A stretch of 64,000 bases of DNA, from NCBI GenBank assembly GCA_033063855.1, contig CP093829.1:2986243-3050242 (forward strand), read 5' to 3'. The first letter of the stretch is position 1, and the number at the start of each line of letters is the position of its first letter. Shown here one piece after another: positions 1 through 12,600 of the stretch. This stretch comes from Smittia aterrima (taxonomy: Eukaryota; Arthropoda; Insecta; Diptera; Chironomidae). A program made the translations under genes and the position numbers. The notes below the pieces were generated by a model. The model saw only the letters and a list, made by a program, of their open reading frames with translations, made no database searches and was not told the DNA's origin.

Positions 1-639
1 TTTTTGATTAGTCAGGTCTTCTTGCTGTTGTTGATACAAATCGTAGGATATTGGATGATTCTCATCATCTTGTAGTTTCATTCTTTTGTTTCGGCTCGAG
101 TCTTGTTCCATGTCCTTCTCACTGTCTGTACTTTCGTGAGAGCTGATGTCGGATTTCTTGTTATAATCCATTGTGAAATAAGCCTGTCCCAGATGATAAT
201 TTTCAATGCTCGTTCTGGAATGTGCATTGCTTTTGCCGCGTCCAGTGTCCGTTGCCGACTTTTCAATTACTAAGCACGTCGGGTTGATGCAGTCTCTTTG
301 GTTACACAAATAAGATACGTATAACAAGTTGGAGTTGTTAATGAAAGTTCCGTCTTCTCTTCGAACGCAAAGAGGTTTTCGTGCTTTCGTTTCTCCTTTC
401 TGCAAGAGATGTACTTTGTGATAAGTAGTTTGTAATTTATTTCCGCTTTCCACTTCCTCCGCTTTCCACTTGTAGGCAATTCTGTCTTCTAAAAAGAAAA
501 GATCACTTAATTAATTGATTTTAAAATTATGATTTTTCTCATTACCTTCCAATTTTTTCCTTTTTCGCTCCATTTCTAACTGAATGTAACTAACGGGAGT
601 GCTTCCAGTTTTAAGGACGAATTTCTGCTTCGTTCTCAT
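1..639 (-). CDS. Unrecognised protein with a Cys-rich HNH-like motif, 5' part of gene (partial)
   Basis: Two exons can be read on the minus strand: 639-546 (31 codons plus one base) and 488-1, joined by a 57-nt GT/AG intron (545-489). The start ATG at 639-637 is the first one after an in-frame stop upstream. The frame stays open to the window edge, giving at least 194 residues, so the 3' end is missing. The N-terminus is basic (MRTKQK..., then ERKRKK near residue 25). A conserved-looking core around residues 70-108 contains C72 and the motif LCNQRDCINPTCLVIE with C93, C98 and C103. That spacing resembles the zinc-binding loop of His-Me finger (HNH-type) nucleases, where an NPxH histidine is usual; here it is Cys, so catalysis is doubtful. 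The rest is acidic and Ser-rich with an NKRMK basic patch and a Gln run (low complexity). I do not recognise the gene. The coding call is fairly secure because both exons splice in frame. Confidence 0.7.
489..545 (-). other. Intron of the left-edge gene (57 nt)
   Basis: The minus strand reads GGAAG|GTAATG at the donor and TTTTCTTTTTAG|AAGAC at the acceptor. Removing the 57 nt joins G with AA to give a Glu codon and continues a 162-codon open frame. Confidence 0.75.
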
Positions 640-3600
640 TTCTTGATTCAATGGGACACTTGATCTAAGCAAATTGGCTTTTGAAAATATTTTTTGTGCT
701 CGAAATCAAAACAAAACAAAGATTTTTAAATAACGTGTTGCCAGCGTTGGTGAAAAGCGTTTCTTAAAGCGTTCAAGTTATAAATATTTTTGCGCTTGTA
801 ATTTGAATTTTTTTTCACCGGTAAAAAGTTTTGTAAACTAATCTATATTTCTAAGTAAAGATGATGAATATTCACGAGCTGAAAATGAGAACGATTGATC
901 TAATTCAGTGGACGGAGTGTCAATGTCGCAGCAAACAATGGTCAAGCAAGGCAAAATTGTCATCTTTTTCATCAAAAACATTACAAATTAGGCAACTTAT
1001 CAATTCTTTTTTAAACTTTCATATAAAATGTAACTAACCCAATTGAATTCTAATTCTCGTACTTAAAAAAATGTTTGATTTATGTCGCATCTGTTGAAAT
1101 TAACACACGGCCAATAAAAATCGCATAAAGTTTGTGAATTAATTATTCGTTGAGTAATAAAATTCATGTTTGCGTACAAAACGATGTGCCGACACCAGTT
1201 GGATGAATAAAGTTTTATCTCGTCTCGAGGCTTCACCATTTTCGATCGTAAAAACATTTTCGATCCTCTCGATCATGTTCTCCATGATGTGAGATTTTTT
1301 ATTACGAGCCGTAATAATTCATAATTTAAATTAAATGGCATCGGTAAGGTGAGAAATGCATGTGTACATTAAATAACAGAATGGAGGGAGGGGTGCTGCA
1401 GCATATTTTCATCTCTAAAATGCGACAGATGTATAAAGCGACACAATACAAAAACTGTTTTTATAAAATCATGGCTGTGTTAACTTTTAAAATTCGCTAT
1501 CGGCTCCCTGATTTTTCTTCTTCTCTTGCTCGCTCTCTTCACGATCATTCGTCCGTAGCCATAAATTTAAAAGCAATAACAATATTTATTTTATGAAAAA
1601 ATATTTTGCGATGAGAGAACAAGTTTTTTTTTTCGTTAAATTCGCAACAAATTTTAAAATATCGTACCCAACATTAGTTAGGGCGCAATCGAGCTGGTTA
1701 GGCTGATTACACATTAATTCTGAACAATAAAATTCACCCTAGAGCCACACGGTGTTAGTCTTCCGCACAATAAGCTTAGAGTTCATAACTTGCAATCTAC
1801 GAACCAGAAGAATGAAAATAAAAATTAATTTGATAAATAAAAATTTCACTCTTCAACAAGAAAAATCTTTTTTCATCTCTCACAACATTTGCCTGAAATA
1901 AACTTTCCGGTGGATTATCGCACGAGAAAATTTATCTTTCGATGAGAAAATAAAAATGGTTGAGGGCTTAGCTGTTAGTTTACGAATCCGGTGACATTAA
2001 CGACAAACAATTCCCAATGCTCGCTCGTACATTAAATCTTTTGTTTAAATCACGCCGTGCTCCGTTCCATTTTGATTTCTGCCGTTTCCCTCTCCCATTC
2101 AACTTTTGCTATTTCGCTTTTTCATGAAAGACTCTAATTTTGTTGCCAAAATAAAACATTGTAATTAAATTTCTGTTCTTCTTTTGTTGTGGAACGCTGA
2201 GTGAAACTGTGTCATGGCTTCGATATTGATATTTCCCTCTCGGGCATCGGCACAGCTTCAGACCGTACACGGTAATTGCAACCCATAATTTTAACGCCAA
2301 TTTGGCTTTCGTTCGGTATCAAGTCGATTGCGAAAGAAAATGAGAAAGAGTCGCCATCGAGCGATTGTTTGATTTCGTGGTCAGGCTCTCTTTCATTTTG
2401 TTTTGTGCGGGTCTTTGAGAGACGTTCGAAATCAATGGCATTCAAAGCTAAGCGGATAAATTTATTAAAAGCATCTCAGTTTATTGCACAATTGGTCTCC
2501 TTAAAGCTAAATTCCGGCGGAACAATGAAGCCAATGAAGACATCAGATCGTTTCTTTTGATCGTCCTCCTTGTCCTTTCAACACAATTGCACAAAAAGGA
2601 TCAACCGACAAGAATTGGTTAAATTATGAAGACATCGTCAGTTGCTAATTTAATGGAAGAAAACTTCTGTCGAACAATCGTGCGTGGTTTCTTCTCGACT
2701 ATTGAAGTCTTAGGTAGAATTTGGTCTTTCAAATGAAGACACATCTTCATCGAAAGAACATTAAATGGAACTGGAGGGAGGTCGACAATGCAATCATAGA
2801 ACGAAGTGAGACCTAGAGTAACGATGTGATCATCGATCTAAAGAATCCTCTTTTGAGTGATCTTCTTTTATTTGATAAACTTTTGTTTCAAACGAAACGA
2901 CAGATAGGCGTAAACCCGGTTCTGTTTGATGCAATTGTTCAGAACTGTTTGATGTTCCTCGTCGGCAACTCGAGCACAAAAGCAAACAAATGTGAGAAAC
3001 GAACGCAAAATATTTTGTCTTGTTCTCTAACTTCCTTTCTCGTAATTCGTCGTCTCTCGTGCTGATGATGCTGCTGCTTACAGGACGACGATGAAAGAGA
3101 AATTTCTCAATTGATTTCCGAGGATGATGGAAGAAAAGTGTCAGCTTTCAATGAACAAGTTGTCGGCGGTTTGATGAATCTCAATGTTTACGATGCTTTC
3201 TTCGATGAAAATAAACATGCCGGGGATTAGATGAGAATCGAATATTCCCTTTGACTTCTCAATCATTGAAATATGCCGCATATCCTTGATATATTTCACA
3301 CGTCAATGGAGTAGCCACTCAACGTCATCGAACAGATGAAATCACACAAACAAAGTCGATCGCTCGAGAGCGTTCGTTGTTTATTTATTTTCCTGCTCTT
3401 TTTAAGTCATAGAAGCGACTGTGGCAGTGACAGCTTCGTGACACATAAAAAATATCAAAAATCAGTTTCAATCTGAATAAACACGACGACGATCCTCGAC
3501 CTTTCATGTCTCGCTGAATGAATGTTTGTAGATCAAGACGAGAACGAATTTCTTTGTGCAATCAGCGTTTTGTTGTCGCATCCATCATGGACGAGAGTTC

Positions 3601-6600
3601 TCGCTGCTGCTGCTTCTGCTCCTGTTTGTGTTTCATTTTGTAGCGTTACTGATTTGTTTAAACGTAAATAAATAAATATGAGTTTCAAGCCGAATTAAAT
3701 TTATTTAGTAGAAACAACTTCTTTCATTCTTGTCTCAACCCTTCCGAGGATTCGAAAGTGAAAAGGGGTTGACGATATCATTGTTTGGCGTATTAATTCA
3801 TTTTAACCCTTCATTTACTGCTTTAAATGAACGTTACGGACGGGTAAGAAATCAGTTCCGAAGTTAGTTGCTGTGTGCGCGCTTTGCAGACAATTACCCT
3901 TGTTAGGGAAATAAATGTAATTGTGTGTGCTTCTCAGGATTATGATGACGAAACCCGTCTGCTAAAGAGAGGAGTGTCTCTGTCATCATATTGATGGTTG
4001 CCGGCGAGTTCGGGGAAGGGTTGACATTGTAAATTGTCATGTTTCAACAAATTTAATGATTTTTAATTAAAGATTTATTTAGAAATTATTCCGGAATCAT
4101 GTTCAGCAAGTTCTCCGACCTATCCCAACGCAAAACAAAAATGGAGCGAGGCAAAAATCAGTGAAGCAGTGAAGTAATGTGCGTGGGAATACTTTTGGGG
4201 GAGAAAATCAAAACTCCCCAAGTAGTCACGAAACATTCAGGGTCGGCGTTAATCGGAAACAATTGAAATAAATTGCTTTTCCGTTACTTTTAGCACATCA
4301 TAAATGATAAGAGAGAGCAAACAAAACGAGGGTTCCATTGTGCATTGAGTTTTTTTTTTGCGATGGGGGAGAAACAAAAGGAAACATGATCTCTCGCTGC
4401 TGCTGCTGCTCGCTAAACAACAAGGCTAATGGAATTGTAATTCTTTCTGAATTGAGACATCAACTAACCCGATTAATGTTGACAAACTTTACAATCTGAA
4501 AAATAAACTTTAAAGTTTTTAGACAATTTGTGAAATCTTTTAATTAAACAATAAACTTCTGTAAGCCTTGCACTCGGATGTTTGAGTCAAATATTTGCTT
4601 TTGAATTAAAAGATCACGGAAAGGTAATTCTCGGAGTTGTAAGTTTACCGAGAGAGAGAGAAGGGGAAGGTAGCAGCAGACGCTTACTTTGTTGCACAGT
4701 TCAAAGTCATTTAATTGCAGAAAATTTATTGAGTTCCATTCCATTCTTTCGTTAATGATATGCAATGGGTAGTTGCCATTTGCTACACAGTTCGAAGCAT
4801 AAATCGAAGCCAATTTTGCAGCAATGGAAAAATTGTAATAAAATCAAATTTGACATAGTTTCCGCACTGCATAATATTCCAAACGATAATTTATGGTCGT
4901 CGATATTTGTTTTGCAGATTAATAAAGTTATCAAAGGCCGAGGGAAAAGCAGAAGAATTTTCAATGCCAAATCGATTTATGCTTCGGGTAAATATTGGGC
5001 CAAATATCCAAGGGCCTTCCTTCTCTTGTTTTCGCACCATCAGATGCTACATAACTTCTTCGAGGGTTGCGCAAATTATGGTCGCAAAATATGGTTGGAA
5101 TCGTAAATATTTTCTCGACAAACCTAAAACGGTTGCGTTATGCAACAGCTTTAGATCATGAGAATGATTTCCTAGTTGACGCAGTGAACTGTATTTAACT
5201 TAAACAGTCAAAATGACGGCGAACGTCGTCTCATTGACTAAGTGCGCATCGGATGTTGTTTCCTTTATTCATTCAAGTTAAAATCTCATTTGAATAATTT
5301 CCAAAAAATATGTTTCTGCTTATTCTGCTTCATTAAATTCGAGCTGACTTCAATGGCGGCTTTATCAAACTGAATTACATTTTAAATCGTTTCACGGCCT
5401 TTCATCGACGCCATAAACTCATTGATTTCAAGATTCCCATTGAATGAAAAAGAAGAACATTCAATTATCTCTTTGAAGGTATTTAGAATATAATGAGAAA
5501 TCCATTTAGAAAATATTCTGTGAAAAATCGAAAATGTTAAGATCGTCGATCGTAAAGAAATAAATCTCGAGAGAAAAAAAAAGAAGAATCAAGAGCAGTA
5601 ATCGGACACCAACTATTTAATCAATTTTGCTTTTATTTCAGATTTCAATGCTCCAGAAACTTCTGTCTTAGAAAAAAGTTCTTTCATTCATATTTCTTGC
5701 ATTGTCTCGTTCTTCTTAGAAGAAGTTCCCAAGCCCACAAATTGCTAATCAAATAATTAAGCAGGAAGACTCTACGTGACTACAACCAGCGTCGAGATTT
5801 CTATTTCATAAAAGTGTCAAGTATCCGCAATGTTAAGATGTTTGTTGAAAGGAGTCTCTTAATTATTGAGTGGCTATTGTGCGATTTGTGGTTAACCGAG
5901 AAGTGAAATTTGATGCATTTGTTTTTCTCCAAACATCCTCATCTCTTGAGTTGCCCATTGTCCTTCCGTGAAAGGTGAACCTGAGATTTCTATCAAATTA
6001 TTTACTGCGAAAGGTGTGATAAGCCACTAAACATGACATTCCTTTAGTTGTTTAAGGAGAAGAAGCATCGAATTAGCAAAGAGAAACAGGATGCTTGAGG
6101 CATTGCATTCAAGGAATTGTCTCCAATCAATCTTTGAGGTAAGCTTTTGTATTCTCGACATTTTAAAAGGAAATTAGTGTTTTCGTTAATATCGAGGCAA
6201 TCCATTTTAAATATTTCAACAGAAAAAAAGTAGCTGAGCTCGTAATAACTTTTTATTTCTCTCTTCTTCAGTGTTTTGGGCATCAATCGTCGATGCATCA
6301 TCGTCAAATCTAAAGAAATTTCAAATGAATCGGGATCTCCTTTTGATTTGCGAGAGGTTCCCAAAAAATCTTTAAAAATAAATATTTCAACAGAAAAACA
6401 CACAATTCTAATGCATCATCCGAATGTCACAACTAAACATGACAAACAATCGACGATCACAGCAGGTGGAGTGGAGAACGAGACTTGAAAAGATCATCAA
6501 TGTTTTGTTTTGCCTCTCGTACACCGCTGCTTCGCCTCGAAAGTAAAAAATATTTCTGCAATCCATCAAGGAGAATTATTTCTAGAAATCAAAATGTTGA

Positions 6601-9600
6601 CAATTCAGCTACCAAAACGAAACTTGAGTTGGTAAATCTCGAATTTCTAATGATTCCATCGAATAAATTGGCCTCCTTATTCTCTCATGTCCCCCGAGAT
6701 GTGGCAAACAAATAAATAACATTTTTCCATTGTTCACGGTTCGTGTTTGTACATCGAACATCATGTTACATCTTCATTGTTGATCAAACAAAATAAGCTT
6801 CATATTTTCACAGAAATTGTGCGGATTTTACGCTTGCTCATCGTGGATCTTGTTTCTTCCTTCGATTCGTTCGAGGGTTGATTGATTTGTTCAAAGAAAT
6901 CTTCTTCTCAAGCTAAACGAGAGAGAGACTTCGATAAGCATGTCACTCAATTGATTTATTCAAAGTTGCTTTTAAAAAATCATTTGCGAAATGATCCTCA
7001 GTGAGATAGCAGAATTCAATTTATTTAAAATCAAGACGAGAAACCCTCTCGGAAAAATCAAAAGGTGTCGAGTTCTCCAATGAATCGGAAACACAATTTG
7101 TAGCTTTGTGTGTGAATTTCCCATTTTAATGATGGCAAATCTGTTGACATGGTCCATTGATTTTGTCACAATGTGCGACATGTCAATTCTCGGCTCTTGA
7201 ATTTCCATTAATTTGAGTTGATTTGTGGAGTTCGAGCAGAAACGTTTGGTTGCACATTTCGTTTGGTCTGCGAGAGAAAAGAATGAAACGAGAGGTGAGT
7301 CATCACATTTTTCTGTGTCATAGGAAAATTAATTTCGTTTTCGTTAATAACGCTGTGGAATGTCTTGAGGAGAGGAATTGTCTGGAGAGCTATAAGAACA
7401 TCTTTCATAGTCAGACAATCAATAACGATTTGTTTGGTAAACTATTGTTGGCATATTTTGGCTGATGGCTCTATCTCCGTCTATTCTTCTGTGTTGGAGA
7501 CAATGACGCAACAGAATTTCTGTTCTCAATGTCAAGAGAAGAAGACGAAACAGTCGCGAAGAAAAATGATGATTCCACCTGAATCATTCCCGCGTTTGAT
7601 TTATTTAATGAGATTATCAATCTTTCAGATCCTCGAGTCTCTTCGCTCCGATGATAAGCCTTTTATTGAGATCATTCCTTCTCTTCATGAGCCTTCTCGT
7701 CCCGTGAGTGACATCATGACACATTTTATTATTTTTCGTTCAAACCGATTTGTTAATCTTGATTAAATATTTTTACATTTCTACAGAAATATTTTCATGT
7801 CATTACGATATGATGAATTACATTACCGGCGTGTACATAAATTTTGTTATAGTCATTGGTGACTTTTTTCCGTTCTCTCCTGAGCCAACGACAAAAGAAA
7901 CGCTTTGAACGTTAACCATTGTGGCTCTTACGAGTCTTTATTATTCAAAAAAAAATCGTGACGAATCGGCCGTCGACAACATGAAAAGTCCTTTGAACTC
8001 CTCAAAATATGAATTTTATTTTATGATAAATGAAACAATTGAAGTTTCTCTCAAACGCTCGGTATATATTTTGCCAGCTGCCTTTCATTCTTGGACCATC
8101 CCCGTTTAAGGGAGCGCATCAGAAGCAACCAGCTCATCAGCAAAAAATAGAAAGAAGAACAAAGGTTTTGGAGCATCATCGAAACTGTTTGTTTGATCAA
8201 ATATTAGTCTTCTTAACGTTTCATTATTAGTCATTGGCGGGCATCTCTCTCTCTTAACCGAAAATTATTTTATTAACAATTTAGAAATCTTACAACATCA
8301 TTGTGAGCGGCGCGATATATTCAATTTTCTTCTTGATAGTCGCAAGCGGCTTCTTTTCTTTTCGAGAGAAGAGAATTCCGACAAGTCAATTATTTCATTG
8401 TTCACCGTCATCTACCGCAATCTCGTGAATTGTGCTGTAATGATTTAATTAATAATCAGGCATTTATGAAATGTTGTGCGCCAACAAAACTCTCCGAGCT
8501 CTCTCTCTCACTCGATGGGTGTTGCTGGTAATGCCTGCGCCCTGTGTCTAAGTTACAGCGCCTTTATTCGCCTCGTGAATGCCATGAAAGTAAAACTCTT
8601 CTCAATTCGAGACTTCCAAATTGATCTAATAACATGCTGTGGTAGCCGACCTCAGACGTCTCACTTTTCGCTGTGCTATTGAAAGATGAAATGAATTGAA
8701 ACATATTTTTTTAAATATAATTTGTTAATAAGAAACAACAGAAAACAAACAATGAGCGTCAGAGAGAGAGCGAGCCGTCATTCGGGATAATTTGCACCTG
8801 CAACCGCCACCGCGGACTTAACGCTGTAATTACCGTGAACACAAACGAAATGCGGTAAGAATCGAGAAAATGTTTAATTGGAAGTTTCTATTCTAATGCA
8901 ACTGCTTCAGTAGCAAAAGCTATGAGCTCAGATCGCGTAGGAATGCAAAGTCAATTTATTATAAAGTCATACAAGGCTATTAGAGACCCGTCAACACCTT
9001 TCGCTGTCGAGAGAAGAATTATTATCAAGAAGAAGCTTCGATATATATTTTTAAATGTCAGGATTATGTTGGCAGCGCTGCGTTTCGTGCAAAATAATTT
9101 GCTCAATGCAAGGCGGTGATGCAAAGGTAAATAAGCAGCAGGAGAAGAAAGATAATTTATGAACTTCTGATTCCAACCCGAAAAAAAAAGTCCAATCGAG
9201 GCGAAGAAAGAGAAATCATATTTCTCAGCATATTCTCCACCAGCATACGAGAGAGGCAATTACATTCAACACGATTTAAGATTATGCTTGAAAAATAAAT
9301 CATTAATAATGTTAATTGCGAACCGTTTTTGCCCGAACGAGAAAACGAAATGAAGTTATTTTGATTCGGATGCTATTTTATTCAGCTTCTAGATTGTATT
9401 TTACATGTAATTGGATATTTTTCTTGTTCGATATCACATTATTTATATCTTTCTCGCTGCGATGAATAAGTGCGCGATGATTGCATTCCCTCGAACATCA
9501 AATAAACTTTCGTAAAAGTGTCGCTCGAAAGCTGAATTGAAATTAGTCGTCTCTCCTTCCATTAAAAGTAGCAAACTCATTCGAGAAAATCAGATCAGAT

Positions 9601-12600
9601 TACAATCTATTTGTGTACTCACAACATTTGCTGGGCAAAATTGATTCTTTAGATATGATTGTGATTCAGTTTGGGAACTAACTCAGATTCAACGGCTCAA
9701 CTCAAACGACAATTTGTGTCAGCTTTGCGATGTGTTTGTATAGATTGTTTATGTCATCGTCAACGTCGCTGAATGGATAATTGATAATTGAGGAATATAG
9801 TTTAGTGAAAGACGATACTTTTCACTAACAAACATTCGTTTGCTTTTGCTTGTGATTTGTTTCTTTGCTTTTGTTCTGTTTGAGTTCTTGTGGTGGTAAT
9901 CCTGTTGGATCAGAGTTTCTAAAACGATGAATACTAAATATAGTTGGCTCTGTTCTTACAGAAGGAAGCCCGGTTTAGTATGATTATAGCTGTAACTCTG
10001 AAATTGAGCAAATGGTTGAGAAGATCTGAGAAACTTTCTTTAAACTCAAGGGCGGTTTAAAGATCACATTGCATGTTTGCTTACCAACAAATGTTTCATT
10101 TTCTGTAGAAAATATTCATAATCCTCCATCTGATTTCCATCTCGAGAGATTCAAGGATTCATGCGCAATTACTTCGATCCTTGCTCTTTTAAACAGAATT
10201 GATCTTTTCCCAAGTCCATCGAGAACAGTTTTGCACGGTTAATTTCATCTTTGCTCATTTTACTTGAAAGACAAAATCGATAATGATGATTTTTAAATTA
10301 CGCATGAAAAATATTTGCGAAGCGTTTTAGGTTTCACGAGTTGTGCCTTCTGCCTTGGATAGTTTTCTTCGTAAGCAATTTACTTGAAGCAATGCGACAA
10401 TAATACACTTAAGGCGATTATATCGGTCTCGTGATTTTCTAAGTTAACAAATCTTTTCTGGAATTACTTTCCTTAAGTGGACTCGAAGGCTGCTTACTCG
10501 ATCAATAAACGTTAAGGATTTCAATTTTCAACCTCAAGCTTTTCACACTAACCCAAGTAAGTGGAAGAGAAAGCGTTTGGCTGCGGCCATTCTTGTTCCA
10601 ATTCGTGCCCAGCCTACATTTTTACTTTATTTGTTTAGTGAATCTAAAACATTTCTCGCTGTGGCGGAAGCAGCGAATGTTTTCGGTCGAAAGAGAAATG
10701 TTTTGAATAATTACAAAAATATGTAAATGCCGTGACTCTATCGCGCAAGTCGTCGAGTCTCATCGTTCCTTGTGATGCGGTAAATTAAAAGGTGCAGAGT
10801 TGATTACGAAACAAACTAAGGCACCAAAAGCGCTAATTCCCCAGTAGCCGAAAAGAGGCAAATTAATTAAGGAATAATGCCGTGAAATCCATTATTATTT
10901 CTTATTTTGCTCTTTTTATTCACTTCGCCGTAGCATTTTGTATTTTTTTTTTGTTTCAAGCTTCTCATTCGTCGCTTCAGGGCTTGAAGCATTAACCAAC
11001 AATGAAGTTACCTCAGTTCAGTTGAACATTACTCATTCCCTGATGTCATAAACTGTCGGAATCACTATAAATAATTTTTGTATTGTTTGTTTATACAAAA
11101 GAAAGAAACAGTGAATTATTTTTTTGGTTGTTTAAGTCGTCGTTTCTCAAACGTAAAATTAAGACGCATGAAGTGGCGGCTTTTTCTGTTCAAGGCACCG
11201 GCGAGCGAGTCAACCCCTCCCCGTTTGCCTCCATTCAGAACATGACATGACGTTTGCTCGAGAGAGTCACGGCTGAAGGTGAATTAATTAATTGGCGCGG
11301 CTGAGTCGAAAGAGAGCTCTAAGCTTTTCGGCTACTGTGTGATGAAATGCTCATTTTGTTTCGTTGAATTAAATTTCCATTTCAAATGGTCGACGAAGTA
11401 ATGCAAAATAAACAAATTGCTTCGTAATTTATGTACATGAATTTGTTAGTTCTAAGTTGTAATGAATTGAGCTGTTGTCATCATCGCGATAAAAAAAATT
11501 ATTTCTCGCAACTGAACTCCAGCGACTTGGAACGACTTAGTCAGGATTCTTAAAATGAAATGAACAAGTTAATGCTACAAGAAGAGACGAAAATTACTTG
11601 AAAGGATTCGAAAATTAGTTTTAATTATAACAATACTTCGACCATTCGCCAGCTAAAGGAGAAAATCTCAGCTTAGCCATGTCAAAATACTGATAAATAA
11701 ATCTTTTTAAAATGATCTACTTAAGCGAATTGGCTCTCGAAATGGAAAACTTTTAATTTTTTTTCTGTTCGGACTGAAATAGGATAAACATGGAGAGCGA
11801 CAAGCAATCGCATTAAACAAATACTCGAAGTAAGAGTGAAAGGAGAAATGGCAAATGAACAAAGTTCTGGATTATTTCAGCATAATATTTGCTTTGAAAT
11901 TGATCCTTTCTTTGCTTTAAAGGAGCCTCACTCGCCGACACAGAAAAGAGATTTGCAAAATCGTATTTGAGACAGTTTCAAAAAGTCTTTTTGTCACTCC
12001 CCGTCTCTACCTGATCGTCATCGAATGGACAGTAGAATGTGTTGAGACACCGATAATGTTTAGCTTTAATTATCATTTCCTCTCATCTTTTGCTTCTCGA
12101 TTCGTTAATTTGTCACGCTCGGACTTACCGGATCGGCATCGGCAGCTTAACAGAGAAGAGAAGTAAGAGCTTAATAAATTATTTAAAGCATTCGTTGTTT
12201 TATTGAGTTTGTTGTGGAGTGGAGAAGCAAAACAAGGCATCGCATCTTGATTTGATTTATTTCCGATTCTTATTCATTTTCACCTCTGCCGACGTCGTCT
12301 TTTCAACGATTTTGTGTTTTTGTTTTCCAGCTAATAATGATATATTCACGCACATTTATAATTCTTAGGGGTCGACTTACACAATCAGCCTTTCTGGACG
12401 AAGAATTGAGAGATCTACGGGAGAAGGAAAGAAAACGAGAACCGAGACCAAAGCGAGCCGACTTTACAAACTCGACAAACATAAAAGATGTTGTCCCATA
12501 TTGGGTGCTGATGTCTCAATTCAATGTCGTTATTTTTATATCGGTCCTCTCCTCATTCAGATTCGTTCTTAATTTTGTGGCAAAGCATGGTAATCTTCTA

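Noticed and set aside
7365..7766. 133-codon plus-strand frame, and overlapping frames around 6044-6715 and 14270-14635
   Set aside because: Overlapping frames on both strands, no recognisable motif, composition like the neighbouring DNA.
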